Source: Geosiphon pyriformis (taxonomy: Eukaryota; Glomeromycota; Glomeromycetes; Archaeosporales; Geosiphonaceae). From it: a stretch of 64,000 nucleotides of DNA. The position numbers were made by a program, and so were the translations under genes. Under the pieces are notes generated by a model. That model saw only the letters and a list, made by a program, of their open reading frames with translations, did no database searches and was not told the DNA's origin. Below, piece by piece: positions 22,990 to 35,107 of this stretch. The stretch lies in NCBI GenBank assembly GCA_016748015.1, contig JAAOMT010000379.1:357102-421101 (forward strand), written 5' to 3'. Each line of letters starts with the position of its first letter. The stretch's first letter is position 1.

Positions 22990-23345
22990 AATATTAATTA
23001 AACATAACATGTTAATAAAATGCAAGAAAAAACAGTATTATATAACAATGAAAATAATTAAAAGAATAATTCAACTTAATAAATAAATTAAATAAGTAAA
23101 GATTTAATATATAAGATTAATCTTACAAATATCTCAATTACTATTCTTTTTAAAAAGTAAAAAGAGAATTTGAAAATAGAAAGACAGTCTGTACTATTAA
23201 CAAAAAACTACATACTGGTATAATTTTATGCTTTATATTAATGTTTTAAAAATTTAATATACTTTATAAAAACTAACAATATATATATTAAGAAAAAAGG
23301 GGAAAAAAATAAAGAGTTAATATTATTGTATTGATTTTATATGAA
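22990..23345 (+). repeat. Copy of the AT-rich repeat family
   Basis: Word order ACAGTATTATATAAC, TAATTCAACTTAATAAATAA, TTACTATTCTTTTTAAAAAG, TATAATTTTATGCTTTATAT and TTAATATTATTGTATTGATT follows the copies at 32820 and 42100 over about 350 bp. Similarity was judged by eye and includes small indels. It lies directly downstream (in minus-strand LINE terms) of the truncated LINE at 23545. Confidence 0.65.
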
Positions 23346-23544
23346 ATTCTAGTTTGTTTTAAATTGATCATAAAGCTTTAAAATATTTTATTTATATACT
23401 TTCAAAAAAAAAAAAAAATAGAATTAGTATTCTGTTAATAGTTATAATTAATGGTTTAAGGTGAGATTTCAAAATCATTATGTAATTTGCATCTGGTTTT
23501 GAATTGAAAGCAAAAAATAAGTTTTCTAATAATAATACAAAAGA

Positions 23545-24880
23545 TTTTTTTTTTCATGTTTTAACGAAGTGTAGCCCAATCGCTAACTGTAAGATAAAAT
23601 AGAAGAATTTTAAGAAGCCGCGATTCACGTGTTTGACTACATGTGACTAGTCACCCGACCCAGCCAAGGCTACTAACCCATCATAAGAAAAACAGTGATC
23701 TGCGAAATAGAAAAAAACTTTTTGTAGGTAACCTAACATGTAAAGACCCAAACCAGGGAGGCGAAAACCATGGGACTTGATGATAGCAACCTCATCCCTA
23801 CTACCAATCAAGACACCTATAGGCAGGGTACCATTTTTTTCACACTCAACATGTAAACTAGCTGGGCAACAAAACCAACTCATGGTGCTGAACAGCTAGC
23901 GAACGGACAAAATTTATGATCCTTGAGCTGCCGGCTGACACAGAACCAAAGGCTTAATTCAATTACCAGACCCTTCATTAAAGCAGTATACAAACCGCCA
24001 GCTCCAGAATAGTCAAAAAGTCCATTGTGGGATGCCAAATCACTCAGATCCTGCAAAATTATGGAATTTCTGATTGAAAAATAAGATCATTTACACCACA
24101 AGTCAGCGAAAGAAATCACCTCCTTCCATAATAATACATCACTAGCACATACGAATGTATGATCTGAAGACTCACAGTCCCCATATTTAATGCAGGCAAC
24201 ACTAGCATAATTTGCATTATATCGGCACTTGTGCTTGGCAACCACCAAATGACCATGAAGCCCTTTTATGAAGTACGTTCTAAGGCCAGTGGTTTTGGCA
24301 CTGGTATGACCAGAACCAAAATGCCAGTCAGGATGCCAAACAGCTACAGTTCTATCCCAATCAATGTCATTAACTAGATCCTCATTAAAAAAATTTTTAA
24401 CAAACCTCAACTTCCATTTGGCACAACTAGAAGCATCACATAACCCGTGGATGAAGTGTTTGACATTGCTGAAGATTGCCACACTGACATATCTATGAAA
24501 GAAGCTATCAGGAATACCAGAAGACAAAACATGGATCGAAGAGCAGGCTTCACCAGCCAAAAGATCTGCCATCACATTACTTATTACACCAGAATGTTCT
24601 TTGACCTTGTCCAACCAACATTCAGCTCATTGCTGGCAATAGTGATGTCAATTCTTTTCTTCTCGATCCAGCATTTATTTTTAAAATGAGGCAGAACCAA
24701 ACTGCCAGACTGGCACATGGAGATTACAGCAGAGCTATCAGTGTGAACAATACACGAATGCCATAGCAGGACACATTCAAGGGCCAAAGCAATTGCCATG
24801 AGCTCCAACACCCATATCTTAATCAATATCTTTAAAATAGGCAGCTGCATCACCAGCCACAGACGCGAAACCATGAGTTA
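23545..24880 (-). mobile_element. 5'-truncated LINE (RNase H to 3' end)
   Basis: Minus-strand frames give AAAYFKDID, then LMAIALALECVLLWHSCIVH and TDSSAVISMCQSG, then VKEHSGVISNVMADLLAGEA, then a zinc-finger-like block with CIKYGDCESSDHTFVC. These are the RNase H and C-terminal zinc-finger parts of the ORF2 found intact in order in copies A-C. Relative to copy C, about ten residues between the first two blocks are missing and the frame changes at least twice. The 3' tail on the minus strand shows TAGTCACATGTAG and CTACACTTCGTTAAAAC, then an A run (T run at 23546-23553), matching the tails of copies A-C. This fragment is much less AT-rich than its surroundings, so it is a relatively young, truncated insertion. 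Confidence 0.85.
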
Positions 24881-25298
24881 TTATTAAGATATATTTTTTT
24901 GAACTTGAGGATAAAAGTAAAAGTAGATATAAACTGTTATTCTAAAATCAAATATTAAAATAAAGATAAAATTTTTTTTTAAGCTAAAACTACTATATAT
25001 ATATATACATTTTCAATTTCTTAAAATAGCTTCTAAAAACTTATTATTTTGCTATTACTAATTATAATCTATTATTTCATGCTATTTTGTGTTATTATAT
25101 ATTATTTATATTATTACTAGCCATTTGGTATTATCTCGTATTATCATATATTATTTTGCGTTATTCTCTATTTATTATATGTTTATCATGTTTTTTTGTA
25201 ATTGGTTGGTTTTTTTATTCAGATAATAGTAAATATAGTCTTCTTGGTATCTGAAGGTTTTTTATTAGTAAATCCCAGTTTATAATAATAATCTTGTA
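24881..25298. other. AT-rich spacer
   Basis: Simple AT-rich sequence with a TA microsatellite near 24998 and repeated TATTAT-type words at 25065-25160. No gene or recognisable element. Confidence 0.5.
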
Positions 25299-25903
25299 CA
25301 GAGGGTGTCCAAAAGTTTCCGAACAAACTTTGGAGTAACATTCCACATGCTTGAATAATTAGAAAAGCACGGGTTTATTACTAAATTAAGTTAGTTAATT
25401 ATTTAATTACGCGTTTTTTATTTTTTAAACACGCGTGTATAATGTTTTTTCGCGACGCGCATAATCGATTTTATTCATACTCGTTTTTTTATAAAAATGA
25501 AATGTAACGCGCATATAAGATTTTTTCGTCGTTTTATTAAAACGAAATGGGAGCAAAAAAAGAATTAACGATTGATCAACGTAATACTATATGCTTATTA
25601 CAACAGCATGGCAAGAAATATCGTGATATTGCCAACATAGTCAATTGCAGCTTGACAACAGTTTCGGATACAATAAAACGATTTAAAGAAACTGGTTCAA
25701 TTGATTCAAGACCTCGTTCAGGACGTCCACCTTTATTTACTCACCAAAAATATCGCCGACTTAAACGTTTAGTAACACTTAATAGAAAAATTTAGAAAAT
25801 TACTATAAAATTATAAATATGTTGTTTATTTTGTTTTATTTTATAAAAAAATAAATATTATTGTTAAATAAAATCTTGTTCGGAAACTTTTGGACACCCT
25901 CTG
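25299..25903 (+). mobile_element. 605-bp Tc1/mariner-type element with perfect 28-bp inverted repeats
   Basis: Left end CAGAGGGTGTCCAAAAGTTT (25299-25326 for the full 28 bp) is matched perfectly, inverted, by 25876-25903. TA flanks both ends (25297-25298 and 25904-25905), as expected for the TA target duplication of this superfamily. The interior has room only for one short reading frame (25547-25795); the DDE catalytic part of the transposase is absent. The perfect repeats and intact TA flanks indicate recent movement in trans, using a full-length relative elsewhere. It sits between decayed LINE material on both sides. Confidence 0.92.
25547..25795 (+). CDS. Tc1-type transposase DNA-binding domain, 82 residues, no catalytic domain
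   Basis: The frame starts MGAKKELTIDQRNTICLLQQ and continues HGKKYRDIANIVNCSLTTVS, DTIKRFKETGSIDSRPRSGR, then PPLFTHQKYRRLKRLV. This is the first helix-turn-helix (residues about 8-45), the GRPR-like linker (RSGRPP, about 58-63) and the start of the second helix-turn-helix of Tc1/mariner transposases, which bind the terminal repeats. A full transposase would be about 340 residues with a DDE/D core; here the frame stops at 25793 only about 80 bp before the right repeat. The reading frame itself is undamaged. As predicted, it could bind the element's ends but could not cut them. Whether it is transcribed is unknown. Confidence 0.8.
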   Translation: MGAKKELTIDQRNTICLLQQHGKKYRDIANIVNCSLTTVSDTIKRFKETGSIDSRPRSGRPPLFTHQKYRRLKRLVTLNRKI

Positions 25904-25905
25904 TA

Positions 25906-26899
25906 AATCTAAAAATCTAAAGATTGGTTTTATGAGTTTTATTAACTTTTAACACAAATGATATAATTTTTTATAAGTAACATGAATTCTGTTTATAGTT
26001 ACATCTGTTGTTTTTGTTGAAATTTTTGATAATAGCTTTTTGTTATGTATGACTAATAAAAAAATTTTCTAATATTTATTAAACTTCTGATTGCGTTTTT
26101 TTTTGTGACTTTCAGATATTCTTTTTAATATTGCACTAAAATCTTAAATATCTGAATAATTATCTTTACTTGTAGTGTAAGCAATAAGTTTTTTAAATAT
26201 AACATTCTTATTCAAAGCAGTATAAATAATATTATTAACACACATATAAAAAAAACAGTCGCAAAACACAAGAATAACACATCTAAACCCAAAAGAGAAC
26301 TCTATAAAATTATATACAACTTGATCAACTTTTTACAAACAAAAAAATCCAATTACATGTGAAAAAATTCTATCTCTTTACAATAAAAGCACAAAATACT
26401 GGAATATATCTTGTTATATAAGCATTTATAAATAGTAACAGACAAGTAATAATATAAAGTCTTTATAAAATATGAATATAGACTAGTGAATTTTTTATTA
26501 ATAAAACCAAAGACCATATAAAAATCAGAGTACTAAACCAAAATAACTCAATTTCAGTTAATATTTTTAATAATATTAATATTTACAATACCAAAACCAA
26601 GCCCAATTTTTTATTGAGTATAACAAACAGCTTTAAACACATTATAAACAAAAATACTAAGTATTTTCAAATACTATTATACTACTAGCTTTGATATACT
26701 TCTTATATACATAAATAAAAAGCACTAAATCCAAAAAAAGAAGCATAAGCAGTCAGTTTGTTAGCACATTTATTATTTAAGACACCTAAATAGCTTTTAA
26801 TCTTAGATCAAATAACATTAAAATCTTTATTCATAATAAAATTCATAATACTATATCTTTTAAGTCAACAACAGTTGTGAAAATTCAGCAAAGCCAGAT
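25906..26899. other. AT-rich stretch, probably the decayed 3' part of a minus-strand LINE
   Basis: It lies just 3' (on the minus strand) of recognisable RNase H sequence at about 26950-27000, so it should hold the end of that LINE copy. I could not identify the zinc-finger or the tail motif, so the boundary of the relic is open. Confidence 0.35.
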
Positions 26900-28745
26900 T
26901 CAATTTAGTTAAACAAGCATCTTAAATTATTACATATACTATTACAATACTAAAAACAGAAAGAAATTCAAGAGCCAAAGCAATTACAGACAATTCTACC
27001 AATGTAAATAAAATTATATTACCAATTTTAACATTTACATCTAAATTTAAATCAACAAAAAACGCTATTACACTATATTTTACTTAAGGCATATTCAGAT
27101 TTTTTAAAAATCTATCCATATAAACATTAATAACATTTAAATTAGTATTAGAAAAATGCTTTTTAACTACAAAAAAGTTATTAGAATCATACTGGTTTAT
27201 TCAACAAAAAACATTACTATTCAAAAATTTAAATGCCAACTTGAATTAATCAGAAACTAAATCTTTAGGATCGAGCTTTTTCTAATAATAAAAACTTTTT
27301 CAATCAAAAATTTACCTTTTTTTAATATAAAGCTGTTTAATAAAAGCAATATTAAGCTTTTTAAGAAAATAAAAAACACTATAAAAGACTAAATCTCCCA
27401 AAATAAGTGTTATTAGAGTGTTATTAGAACAACAAAAAGCAGAAAATAACAAATTTGCAAGAAAAATATCATAATTTAAAAAAATATTTATTATGTTAAC
27501 CAAACTAACTCTTAATTTTATAGAATACAGCAAAAAATGTTTGGAAAACTAACTTAACATCTGTAAATCTAACAATCTGTAATTAAATAAATAACCAAAA
27601 ACATTTTTAACATTTAAAATTCATTATAACAACCATTTTATTTACTATTTAAACTTGCTTAAAAGTTTTCAAATTATATAAACATAGATAGTAAACAGTT
27701 TTACTAGAAAATATTTTTGATAAATTAGCTTTTACTTTAAATTTTTTTAATTAACATATTTTATTTGTTGAATATATTTTTAAAAAAAAACTAAACTGAA
27801 TCTTATAATTAACAATAGACTATAATATAGTTGAAACCAAATAAAAAAATTATTTGTTTTCTTTAAAATCATATTAACAAAAAACTTAATATTTAAATAA
27901 GCTTTAACCAGACTAGATTTAGACAGAACTTTTAAAAAAAAAAATTTAAATACTTATGAGACTTTTTTTTCTGTATAATAAAAATTGATAAACTACTTAT
28001 TAATAAAGAAGTTTCTTTAATTTTCTGATTAATAGGAATAGTTACTGTTTTTTTATTGTTAATTGAAATATTATTGAGTTTAAAAAACCCACTTACTATA
28101 TCTATATATTGTATAGCAGCTTAATTATATTTTATTTAAATAGTGTAGTTAATAAAAATATTAGCCACTAAATAAGAAGTTAATTCAGCTTGGTTCTTAA
28201 TTTTATCAATTTGGACTACAAATTTAGTATTAATATAATAATCATACAAGCTTTTATTTTTTTTTACTTGTATAATAGAGAATCATAAAAAATTCTTTAA
28301 AACAATAAGAAAAAAACCTTGCTCTGATCCAGATTATTATGTATTTAATATCTATCAATCAATCTAAAATCTGTTATAACTTAATTGATTCTGTTATTGT
28401 AAATACCATTAAAGAATTTTATAAACTGTTTGCACATTTTACATAAACTAAACTATTTTTTAAATAATATTAGCCAACAAAATCATATATTTTTCACATA
28501 TCTTATAAAACTAGCCAAAGTTCACGATTTTTTTCTAAAACATTTTTTATTATCGAGTTTATTGCAAAGATTAAAGACTGTATAATAGTATCTTTTAGAA
28601 CAAAAAAATTGTTGTCATAAAAAATATCAAATTTACTACAGATTGAGAAAATTTTGTCTAAAAGATCTTGAAAATTTTTTTTTAAATAGTTTCAATTAAG
28701 CCAATAGATCTGGTATTAGTTAAGACTCTTTTCTATTCATATAAT
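26900..28745 (-). mobile_element. Heavily decayed, AT-saturated LINE relic
   Basis: Minus-strand translation with many stops still tracks the ORF2 order. Around 28740-28560 it resembles LTNTRSIGLIET and the DNNFFVLKDT region of the RT. At 28170-28130 VANIFINYTI stands where copies A-C have AAGAFVDDTIW (RT motif C). At 28080-27950 come NNISINNKKTVTIPINQKIK and HKYLNF (RT thumb). At 27000-26955 LVELSVIALALEF stands for the RNase H core. Almost every synonymous site is A or T and catalytic residues are altered. This is an older copy of the same LINE family in the opposite orientation. Confidence 0.75.
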
Positions 28746-30839
28746 TTGGAAATTATAGAAATCTAATAATATTGTACTTATTATAAAATAACCAATTTTA
28801 TGTCAATATTTGTATAATTACTTTGTGGTAAAAGTTAATTTTTTTAAAGAAATTTTCAACTATAAGTTTTTTAATGATATGTAATTACTTTGCAAAAAAG
28901 TTAATTCAAAAATTTTGACTATAAGCTCTTTAATAATATAAAAAATAAGAGTTTTTATTAGATAAAAACATTTTTTTACAAATTTATAAGAAAATTAATT
29001 TCAGTTATAAAACAGTAGCTAAAATAAAATATATTTTTAACTGTAATGTTATTTTAAGTTCTAAAATTTTTTTTCTGTTAATATTTTTATAAATTTTTTA
29101 TATATATTAACAATTACAAGTTATTTTAGTAAACTATTGAATATTTTGCTAAATTTTTATATATTTTATTAAATATTATATAGCTTAAGATATTATATTG
29201 TTTAATTATTGTATTCAATTATATTTGTGTATTATACAAATTATTTATTAATTAAATACAATATTTGATAATTTAACTAAATAATAGTAGTAAAAATGAA
29301 ATTAATATTATTTAATAATTAATAATAAAAATTATAAAAATAATTTTATGTTAATTAATAACTTTTTTTTTGTTTAATAATAGCATGTTTTGTCTTTGGT
29401 GCTTTATTTTTATTATTAAATATTAAAATAGCTGTATTAAATTTAAAACTAAAACTAAACAAAAAGTTTTTTTTTTGACTTGTATTTTTACTTTCAAAAG
29501 ATATTTTTACTAATTTAAAATTTAATATTAATAATATACTAAAAGCTCTTAATTTTAGTATTTTTGATTATATTATAACTGTTATTATTAATTAAAACAA
29601 AGTTGATATTATAATCTTTAAGATTTTTGGTTTCTTTAAACTATTTAAACTAATAGTTTTAAAAATTATGTTAAATTTGTTATTTAATTGTTTATTAAAG
29701 TTTTAAGCATAAGCAATAAATAAAATAGCAGTTATTTAAAAAACAGAAGCAAATACTAAGAAAACTATTAAAAAAACATATTTAAAATATATTTATTAAT
29801 TATTTTAAATTTGCTAAACAATTTTAACTATTATATTTAAGATAAAATTACTTTTTAGAACAAAAAAAATCATAAAATATAAAACAGATTGCTTTTAATA
29901 TTTTTGTAAAGAAATGTATTTTTTGTTTTTTATTTAATTTTTTTTAAATCTACATATTTAATTAATTTTTTTGGATCTTATATGTGTTGTTAAGTTTTAT
30001 TACCTATTTAATATTAAAATTAAATTGTAAAATATATATTAATTTGATTTTTATTTTTAAAAAGCCATTAAACAATTTGTTAGATCGTTTTATTGGCCAT
30101 TTTTTAAGTAAACCATGTAAAAAAACTATTAAAAGTTTTTTTTAATAATTTAAAACTTATTATTATTGATTGTTATTGCTTTTTTAATTTTTTTTAACTA
30201 TTTAATTAAGTTTTAAGTGTTTTTTAAAATAAAAATAAAAAATTGTATTTTGTTTACCAAAAACTGTTTGAATTTTTTGGAAAGTAAATAAAATATTATT
30301 CTATTAAAAAACTTTTGGCTAAGTTATTATATTAAGTATTAAAGTTTGTAATAAAAATTTTGAATTATTGAAAAAAAATTCAAAAATAGAAGCAATTTAA
30401 TGGTTTTTTTTTAGTTTTTAATAAAATTTTAATTAATTAACAAAAAACTATTTAATTGTAGACTTAATAACTTAAAACTTCGAAATTGTAAAGTAGTCAT
30501 CAAAAAAATTAAAAATATTATATAATTTTTTTTGATTGTTTTTTTCAAAAAATTTTTTAAAATATGCTTGTTTAAAAAGTAAATAATATAAATAAACTAG
30601 ATTTTAGCTAAATAATCAATGTAAAATAAATTTTAAAAATCTTATAACTGTTAACTAAATTAAATTTTAACTAAAAAACAAATAAAAAAGAATGAAAAAA
30701 TTGATTTTAATATAATTTAAATTGTTTTAATTGTAAACAATAAAATAATCATAGATTTTTCGTGATAAAAAAAATAATTGCTTATATAATAGTAGGTAAA
30801 TTAAAGATTAACAACTTTACAAAGAGCACTTTTTTATGT

Positions 30840-31190
30840 TATAAGTTAAAAAAATATGTAAATAAATAGCAAAGAGAACAATTATTGTATAATCAAAAAA
30901 TAATCAAAAAATTAGAATAAGACTTATAAATATTTCATTTGTTATTTTTTTCAAAAGTAACAAGAAAATTAGAAAGTTGAAAAATAATTTATACTGTTAG
31001 CAAATTAATACAGCTGCTATAATTATATGTTTTATATTAATTTTTTTATAATTTAATAAAATGTATTATTTGTATTTTTCAGTAAATATTTATTTAATAT
31101 GTTTTACAAAAAAGCTAATAATATACATATCAAAAAAAAAAAAAAAATAGAAATTAAAAATATAAGTAAATTAAAAGTATTTTTTATAAT
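30840..31190 (+). repeat. Copy of the AT-rich repeat family (decayed)
   Basis: AAATAGCAAAGAGAACAATT, TATAAATATTTCATTTG, TATACTGTTAGC, TATAATTATATGTTTTATAT and AGTAAATATTTATTTAATAT occur in the same order as in 32820-33215 and 42110-42460. By-eye match with gaps. Confidence 0.55.
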
Positions 31191-32819
31191 AAGTAATTTT
31201 TGAAATATTTTTTTTAATTAAATATATAAAATACTTACATTATTTTTGGCTTTTTTAAGACTTAATATACTCAAATTTTTAATTAAAAACATTATTTTAA
31301 AGTATTTATGTGATTTTTTGTTTTTGGTTATAGTTATAACTTACTTATAAATTAATAAATTAATTTTTTTCATATTTTAATTAATAATTACAATTATTAT
31401 TTTATCAGTATTAATATTAATATTATTCATTTAAAAAATTTACTTGGTATATTCAAAATTTTTAACTCATATTGTATTATCTATAGTAAAAAATTAGTTT
31501 ATTAGCTTTTTTTAATGTGTTTTATTAGTTTTGCATTAATTTTGTATCTTTAAAAGTTCTCATTTTTTTGATTTACACAAAAAATAAATATAAAAAATTT
31601 ATTATAATAAAAATGAAAAATTTTATTTTAATCCATATAATCTTTAATTAAACTAAAAATAGCTATATTATTTTTTGTTATTATGCAACCTTTTAAAAAC
31701 TTTTGTTTATTTTTATTTATTCAAAATATTTTTTTAGATACAATAATCTTACCAAGTTATAGGTTTTCTTTATATTTTGTTAAATTATTTATAGTTTTCA
31801 ATTTTTTTTAAAGCATTTTTAACTAAAAATCTTAGATGTTTTTGTTAAAGTTTTTTAAATACTATTGTTTTTGCTTTTAGAAATCTTAAAATAAAATTCA
31901 TCAATATTTTTAAAAGTATTTTTTTTGCTGTATTAATTGATTAAAGATATTAGTTTAGTATTGATAAAAAATTTTATTATTTATACAGTTTGAAAAATAT
32001 CAAAACTCAAACAAATATTATTTACTCGTTATATTTTTTTTAATTAAAATTGTATTAAATAACTTTAGCAATATATTTATAATTAATTTATTAACATGTT
32101 TTTATATCTTATTTAATATTTTAAATTTTGTTATTGGATAATAATAATACAATATTTTTCAATTTTTTTAAACATTTTTTTTTATTATATTATCAAAAAT
32201 GCGATTTTTAATATGTTTTATTAGTGTATATTAATTAATTTATTTTGTTTACATATAATTATATAATTTATAATTTTTTACTTTTTTTAATAATGAATAA
32301 TTAATAAAACTTTTTTGTTTCTATACTAAAAAAAATATTTGTTTCTAAATTATAAATAAATAAAGTTATTATTGTTAAAATAAAATATTTATTTTATTTT
32401 AGATATATTAAAAAAAATATTCAGTTCTATCTTATTTGTTTAATTTTTTATAACAAATATCTTTGTAGTTTTTTTAATTTGTGTATTTGTATGTCATTTG
32501 TTTTGTTTTTATATTTAATTTTATATAAACATATATATTTATATATTTTATTTTATTTACATATTAATTTAAACCAGTTTCTGTATAAATGTTGTTTTTA
32601 ATATTATCAGAATTTATTAATTAATTTAAAACTTTATTTTAAAAATAAATTAAAAAAATCACAAAAAAATTTGTATTAAAATAAAAAAGTTAATTAACTT
32701 TTTTATTTATATTATTTATTTGGTTATTAATAATAATAGAAATTTGAAAAGACAATAACTTGTTTACTAATTTAATATTAAAAACTTTAAAACTTTTTGT
32801 AATAATTATTATTATTGTT

Positions 32820-34260
32820 ATGATCTAATATAATATGCTAACAGATAGCAAAAAAGAACAGTATTGTATGGCAATAAAATAATAAAAAAGCAATTCAACT
32901 TTAATAAATAAATTGAATTAGTAAAAATTCAATATGGTAGATTAATTTCATAAATATTTCAGTCGCTATTCTTTTTAAAAAGTAACAAAAAATCTGGAGA
33001 TAAAAAAATAGTCAGTATTATCAACAAAAAATAACACATTGGTATAATTTTATGTTTTATGTTAACACTCTTAGAATTCAATATCAGGTATTAATTGTAC
33101 TTTTTAGTAAATATTTATTCAATATACTTAACAAAAACTAATAATTATACAAATCCAAAAAAATAATGAAAAAAAATAAAGAAGTAATATTATTGTATTG
33201 ATTTTTGCTTTGAATTTTTGATTCGAATGTAAATAAATTTCTATAGTTTTTAAAAGTTTTACTTATATACTTTAAAAACAATTAATGATCAAGTTAGTAA
33301 TTACATTAATAATTCAATTAATAATCAAGTCAATAATCAAATTAATAATTAAATTAATAATTAATTCTAAAAATAGAGTGACTATTAATAATATTAATAA
33401 CTAATACATATAATTAACTATAGCTAAATAAATAAATAAAAGTAAAAAATAAAAGTTTAATCATAATATTATTTTCTTTAAAAATATTAAGCTTCAATAA
33501 AATAAATTTATCTAAAGAAAATTTTAGGTTTTTTATTTTGAAATTAACTAGTTTGTTAAAATTTTTTGCTAATAAAGTATAAAAAAAGCTATAATAATAG
33601 TAGTTTTAAATCCAAAAAACCAAACTTTTATATAAGTATTTTGATTTTTTTTACAATAATCAAAACTTTTGAAATATCTAAATATAATACTTAAGATTTT
33701 TGCTTAAATTTTTGAAGTTGTTTTCTTTAAAAACTTTATATTATCTATAATTTCACCAATTTTTTTATAATTTTTAAGCTATCTTTTATATGAAAATATT
33801 TTGTCTATAAACAAAACTTTTTTGTTATTTTTTTAAATATATTAGAAAGAAAAATATTTTATCAATTATGTATTTAAGTACATATTTTTTTATTTTGCTG
33901 CCAATTTTCTGTTTTTTATAACAGTTTTTTAAAAGTTGATAACAGAGTATATTCTAATTTTATTTTTTTTAGTAATTTGTTTTTCAATAATAATTAAAGC
34001 ATCTGGATAATTTTTATTTAATATTTATAAATAGTGAAAAAAGCAATTTAAATATTTTAATTATAAAAATATTTTTTTATACTGGTTAAAAATATAATTG
34101 TTTTGAAATTAAAATGACTTTTTTATATTTATTTTGATATATTACTAATAAATATTGTAAATATTATAATAATTAGTAATTTATTAGATTTCTTATAATA
34201 TTTTTTGATTTATATACTATAAACAAATCGATTATTAAATATTGTTTTATAGTAGTCCTA
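32820..34260. repeat. Long copy (about 1.4 kb) of the AT-rich repeat family
   Basis: This copy matches 42100-43470 collinearly over its whole length. It has the 350-bp left part (with CTATTCTTTTTAAAAAGTAA and TATAATTTTATGTTTTATGT), a stretch of ATTAATAATYAA-like tandem words at 33290-33370, then words such as TTTATATAAGTATTTTGATT (33633-33652) and further similarity to about 34260. No coding frame survives here. The family is not one I can name; the edges are uncertain. Confidence 0.65.
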
Positions 34261-35107
34261 TAAAATATAAGATTTATTGTTTATTATTTTGTTAATTATT
34301 AATGGTTTTTTCTATTAACTTGAAAATTTGTTACTAAAAACATTGTTTTAATCTAATTTGTATTCAAAAACTAAGCCATTAATACTTAAAAAAGTGTTTT
34401 ATATGTTTTTTTTTAAATTTTTTTTGGAATGTTTTTATCTTTTTATAAGTAATTATTTATATTTTTATTAAAAATTTTAATATTGTTCTAAGTTTTTGTT
34501 ATAAGTTTAATTATTTTTTAAAAAGCATTGTTTTAATATTAGTTTTAATTAATAATATTATTATGTATTTATAGAATAAATAAAAAAATTTATAACTAAT
34601 TATGTTATGGTTTATTCTTTAATAAATAAAGAGTGCTAAAAACAAAACTTTGTTTTTATAAATTTGTTTTTTTACTGGTTTTTGCTAAAGTTTTATAAAT
34701 ATTTAATTGAAATATTTTACTAATTTATTAGTCTATAAGTAATAAAAAAGAAGAGTTTATAATATATTCCAAGTTTTTTTTACTATTAAACTAAGAAAAA
34801 ATTTTCTTTATTTAAAAGTAATTCTTAAAAACATCTATGTTTACATATAATTTTTTTATTAATAAAATTAACAATTAAATAACAGTTTAATTTAAAATGG
34901 TTTTTGTTTTTTTTATTTTGTTAAGTAATTTTTTATTATTATAATATATTATTTTTTTTTTTTTTTTTTTTACAAATTGGAAAAAACTTTTTTCTCTTCT
35001 ATCTCCAAAACCCTCAAAAACCACACTTTCTGTAAAAAGAAGGTTTTTTGTTTTTTTTAGTCTATATCAATATTTTTTTACCTAATAATAACCCATTTTT
35101 CGTGGAT

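Larger units (their letters stand above)
28746..34984. other. AT-saturated repeat graveyard
   Basis: About 6 kb made almost wholly of A and T, with no usable reading frame. Two copies of the AT-rich repeat family are recognisable inside (30840-31190 and 32820-34260). A run of 20 T at 34952-34971 sits just before the 5' end of LINE A. The remainder is probably older transposon DNA beyond recognition. Confidence 0.5.

Noticed and set aside
33290-33370. Array of ATTAATAATYAA-like words that could look like a CRISPR or satellite array
   Set aside because: Units are short, irregular and without unique spacers; the same words occur in the second repeat copy at 42530-42610. It is simple-sequence drift in a eukaryotic repeat.
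34952-34971. Run of 20 T before LINE A as a possible tail of a minus-strand retroelement
   Set aside because: A minus-strand element with this tail would have to lie to the right, where LINE A begins on the plus strand; more likely a simple homopolymer.
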